From Streptomyces sp. MUM 178J (GTDB lineage: Bacteria; Actinomycetota; Actinomycetes; Streptomycetales; Streptomycetaceae): a DNA stretch of 20,663 nt. A program made the translations under genes and the position numbers. Each line of letters begins with the position of its first letter. Within the stretch, counting starts at the first letter, position 1. Positions 18,407-20,663 of this stretch are shown piece after piece. Where the stretch lies: the NCBI RefSeq assembly GCF_022414575.1, contig NZ_JADWYQ010000069.1, forward strand, positions 1-20,663, read 5' to 3'. The notes beneath the pieces are model-generated. The model did not search any database, was not told the origin of the DNA, and was given only the letters and a program-made list of their open reading frames with translations.

Positions 18407-18582
18407 CACGGCTCGCCTACCCAGTTGCCGCGTTTCTATAGTCGCGCGCACTTTACGCGATCGACGCGCGCGCCGACGCGGCACGGTGGCCGGACGGCGA
18501 CGCGGATCGGCGGGCGAGGCGGCCGCGGTTCACCGCCGCGGTTACCAGAAGGAACGTTGCACTGCGGATATCCCGTCGCGTA

Positions 18583-18608
18583 GCTTGACTGCCCCTACCT
18601 CAGGGTAA
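18583..18608 (+). promoter_or_regulatory. Candidate SigB-family promoter of the sensor kinase gene
   Basis: GCTT (18583-18586), 16 bases and GGGTAA (18603-18608) resemble the SigB-type pattern. TTGACT (18585-18590) in the same place is a near-consensus -35 for the housekeeping sigma but has no TANNNT box at the right distance. The divergent spacer 18407-18646 also has GGGTAG on the minus strand (18422-18417), ten bases before the ATPase start codon, with GACT 17 bases upstream of it. Confidence 0.35.
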
Positions 18609-18646
18609 CCGCCCTTATTCAGCCATTCCTTGTCCCCGGGGGGACC

Positions 18647-20663
18647 ATGCGCCGGCGTCTGAGCCGCCCCACGATCCGCGGACGGATCGTGACGCTCACC
18701 GTCATACCAGTCATCGCTCTGCTGGCGCTGTGGAGCTTCGCCATGGTGTCCGTGACCGGAGACCTGAGGGCCCTGATCCGGCTGCAGGGCGTGTACGAGA
18801 CCTTCGGCACACCGGTCGACACGGCCGTCGGGCAGATCCAGATCGAGCGCCGCATCTCGGCCGCGTATCTGGGTGAGGGCCGGGACGGTCAGGACGGCAC
18901 GGCCTCCGTCGCCGCCCTGACCGAGCAGCAGCGCGCCACCGACCGGGCCGTGGCGGCCATGCGGGAGGCCATCCGGGACGAGGAGCGGCGCGCCGCCCTC
19001 TCGGACCGCCAGCGCCGGTCCCTCGACACGATGGACGAGGCCGTGGACGGCCTCGAAGCGCTGCGGCAGCAGGTACTGGCCCGCAAGCTCAGCTGGGACC
19101 GGGCCGTCGAGGAGTACACGGCCGTCGTCGAGCCCGCCTTCGACGTCCAGTCGACGCTCACGGCGCTCCAGGCGGGGCAGCTCGCGCGGGAGGCGCAGGT
19201 CGTCATCGAACTGGTGCGGGTGCGGGAGTTCGTCTCCCGCGAGGACGCGCTGGTCGCCGGAGCACGGGCGGCGGGCGGCATCGCCGATCGCCAGTACGAC
19301 GCCCTCACCGCCACCGTCGAAGACCGGCGGGTCTTCCACCGCACCTACGTCCCCGACCTTCCCCGGGACTCGAGGCAGCTCTTCGAAGAGTTCGAGCGGA
19401 GCGCGGAGTACCGGGCGCTCACCGCGGGCGAGGACGCGCTGCTGCGGGCGGGCGCGTCGGGTGCGGGCGAGGCCATGGCGGAGGACTCCTGGCGCACTGC
19501 CACGGACCGGGCGGTCAAGCGGTATATGCAGCTGTGCACCGAGGCGGCGCTGAACAGCGCGGACCGCGGGCGAGCCTTCGCCTACCGCGAGATGGTCAAG
19601 GCCGCGGTCGTGGGCGGGCTCGGGCTGCTGGCGGTCGGACTGGCCGTGTGGTTCTCCGTCCGCTCGGGACGGCGGATCTCCCGCCGGCTGGAGGAGCTTC
19701 GGGATGCGGCGGATCTGCTGGCGTCCCGTCAGCTCCCGGACGTGATGCGCAGGCTCAGCGAGGGCGAGGACGTCGATGCGGCGGAGGCCGCCCCGCCGCT
19801 TGACTTCGGCGGGGACGGCGACGGACGGCCGGGGCTCGACGAGATCGACGAGGTCGGCCGTGCGCTGAACACCGCACGGCGCGCCGCGGTGGAGGCAGCC
19901 GTCAGACAGGCGACCCTGCGGCGCGGGGTCTTCGCCGTGCTGCTCAACATCGCCCGCCGCAACCAGGCGCTGGTGCACCGCCAGGCCAAGCTCGTCGACA
20001 CCCTGGAACGCAGGACGGACGACCCCGACACCCTGGAGGACCTCTTCCGCATCGACCATCTGACCACCCGGATGCGACGCCACGCGGAAGGGCTGATCAT
20101 CCTCTCCGGCGCGACGCCCGGACGGCGCTGGCGCGCGCCGGTGCCCGTGGTCGACGTCGTGGGCGCGGCGGTCGGCGAGATCGAGGACTACGCGCGCGTG
20201 GTGGTGCCGCCGATGCCGGACGTGGGCGTGGCGGCGGAGGCGGTCGCGGACGTCGTGCATCTGATCGCCGAACTCGTCGAGAACGCGACGGTGTTCTCCC
20301 CGCCGCACACCCAGGTCACGATGCGGACGGGACAGGCGCAGGGCGGCTTCGTCCTGGAGATCGACGACCGGGGGCTCGGCCTCGACGAGAAGGAACGTGC
20401 GGCTGCGCACCGCACGCTCTCCCGCCCGGGCGACTTCGACCCCGCCCAGGACGACCGCCTCGGCCTGTACGTGGTGGGCCGCCTCGCGGAACGCCACGGC
20501 ATCTCGGTGACCCTCACCAACTCCCCTTACGGCGGCACGACCGCGGTCGTCCTGCTGCCCCGCGAGATCCTGTCCACGGCGGCCGACGCCGCCGCCCGGG
20601 GCGACGGGGCGGTCACGCCGCCGCGTCAGGCGCCGGTGCTCGGCGCGGCGCCCGGCCACGCCC
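18647..20663 (+). CDS. Nitrate/nitrite-sensor (NIT) domain histidine kinase, CvnA-like, truncated by the window end
   Basis: 672 residues are visible and the stop lies outside. TM1 is at about 14-36. An extracytoplasmic, mostly helical NIT-like sensor domain (about 40-315; typical VGQIQIERRISAAYLGEG near its start) precedes TM2 (about 319-340). A HAMP-like linker follows. The dimerisation region around 440-490 carries LFRIDHLTTRMRRHAE, with H471 as a possible phospho-acceptor in place of a standard H-box. The HATPase domain has HLIAELVENA (538-547, N-box), DDRGLGL (573-579) and LGLYVVGRL (605-613). This architecture is typical of the first gene of Streptomyces conservons (kinase, roadblock protein, DUF742 protein, GTPase). 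Start ATG 18647 follows a GGGGGG stretch, a poor SD. Confidence 0.88.
   Translation, partial: MRRRLSRPTIRGRIVTLTVIPVIALLALWSFAMVSVTGDLRALIRLQGVYETFGTPVDTAVGQIQIERRISAAYLGEGRDGQDGTASVAALTEQQRATDRAVAAMREAIRDEERRAALSDRQRRSLDTMDEAVDGLEALRQQVLARKLSWDRAVEEYTAVVEPAFDVQSTLTALQAGQLAREAQVVIELVRVREFVSREDALVAGARAAGGIADRQYDALTATVEDRRVFHRTYVPDLPRDSRQLFEEFERSAEYRALTAGEDALLRAGASGAGEAMAEDSWRTATDRAVKRYMQLCTEAALNSADRGRAFAYREMVKAAVVGGLGLLAVGLAVWFSVRSGRRISRRLEELRDAADLLASRQLPDVMRRLSEGEDVDAAEAAPPLDFGGDGDGRPGLDEIDEVGRALNTARRAAVEAAVRQATLRRGVFAVLLNIARRNQALVHRQAKLVDTLERRTDDPDTLEDLFRIDHLTTRMRRHAEGLIILSGATPGRRWRAPVPVVDVVGAAVGEIEDYARVVVPPMPDVGVAAEAVADVVHLIAELVENATVFSPPHTQVTMRTGQAQGGFVLEIDDRGLGLDEKERAAAHRTLSRPGDFDPAQDDRLGLYVVGRLAERHGISVTLTNSPYGGTTAVVLLPREILSTAADAAARGDGAVTPPRQAPVLGAAPGHA

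Noticed and set aside
18542..20659. 705-codon minus-strand open frame opposite the sensor kinase
   Set aside because: It is a shadow of the plus-strand kinase, which has transmembrane segments and HATPase motifs. The antisense translation shows no domain and only reflects GC-rich codon bias.

Overview
The window is very GC-rich. Its genes use G or C at almost every third codon position, GTG and TTG starts are common, and strong GC hairpins without U-tracts sit between genes. Gene content and order (sIHF, gmk, rpoZ, coaBC, metK, priA, then fmt, rsmB, rpe, a SorC-type regulator, guaB1) point to the chromosomal core of a Streptomyces or close relative. I see no insertion sequence, integrase, CRISPR array, tRNA or rRNA.

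Positions 1-7000, all on the plus strand: the 3' end of an upstream gene (by synteny probably pyrF) and its terminator, then the nucleoid protein sIHF, guanylate kinase, RNA polymerase omega, the CoA biosynthesis enzyme CoaBC, S-adenosylmethionine synthetase and PriA. PriA keeps its zinc cysteines but has lost the Walker A and DExH helicase motifs. Most gene ends carry a perfect or near-perfect hairpin (130-157, 1817-1848, 4627-4660, 6963-6996).

Positions 7000-14000: a minus-strand helix-turn-helix protein of unknown role, a 590-base divergent spacer full of GC-rich repeats, then fmt and rsmB (initiator-tRNA formylation and 16S rRNA methylation). A minus-strand MMPL/RND-type exporter converges on rsmB. 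Rpe is transcribed divergently from that exporter and is followed by a 530-base spacer with a second repeat copy and two very large hairpins.

Positions 14000-20663: a SorC-type sugar-responsive regulator, GuaB1 (resembling an IMP dehydrogenase but better read as a CBS-domain GMP reductase), a SigB/SigF-type stress sigma factor, a convergent RsbW-like ATPase-fold protein, and a nitrate/nitrite-sensor-type histidine kinase cut by the window end. That kinase resembles the CvnA component of Streptomyces conservons, so roadblock, DUF742 and GTPase genes are expected just outside.

The most interesting part is the right-hand regulatory cluster. The sigma gene and the kinase gene both have upstream elements of the form GnnT-N15/16-GGGTA(G/A), resembling SigB-family promoters, and the sigma ribosome binding site is partly inside a small hairpin. 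I found no clearly unprecedented multi-gene system. The best leads are this sigma/ATPase/kinase cluster, a possible 50-codon leader ORF overlapping the guaB1 start, the hairpin-rich repeat family, and the helicase-degraded PriA. All promoter, terminator and hairpin calls were made by eye.
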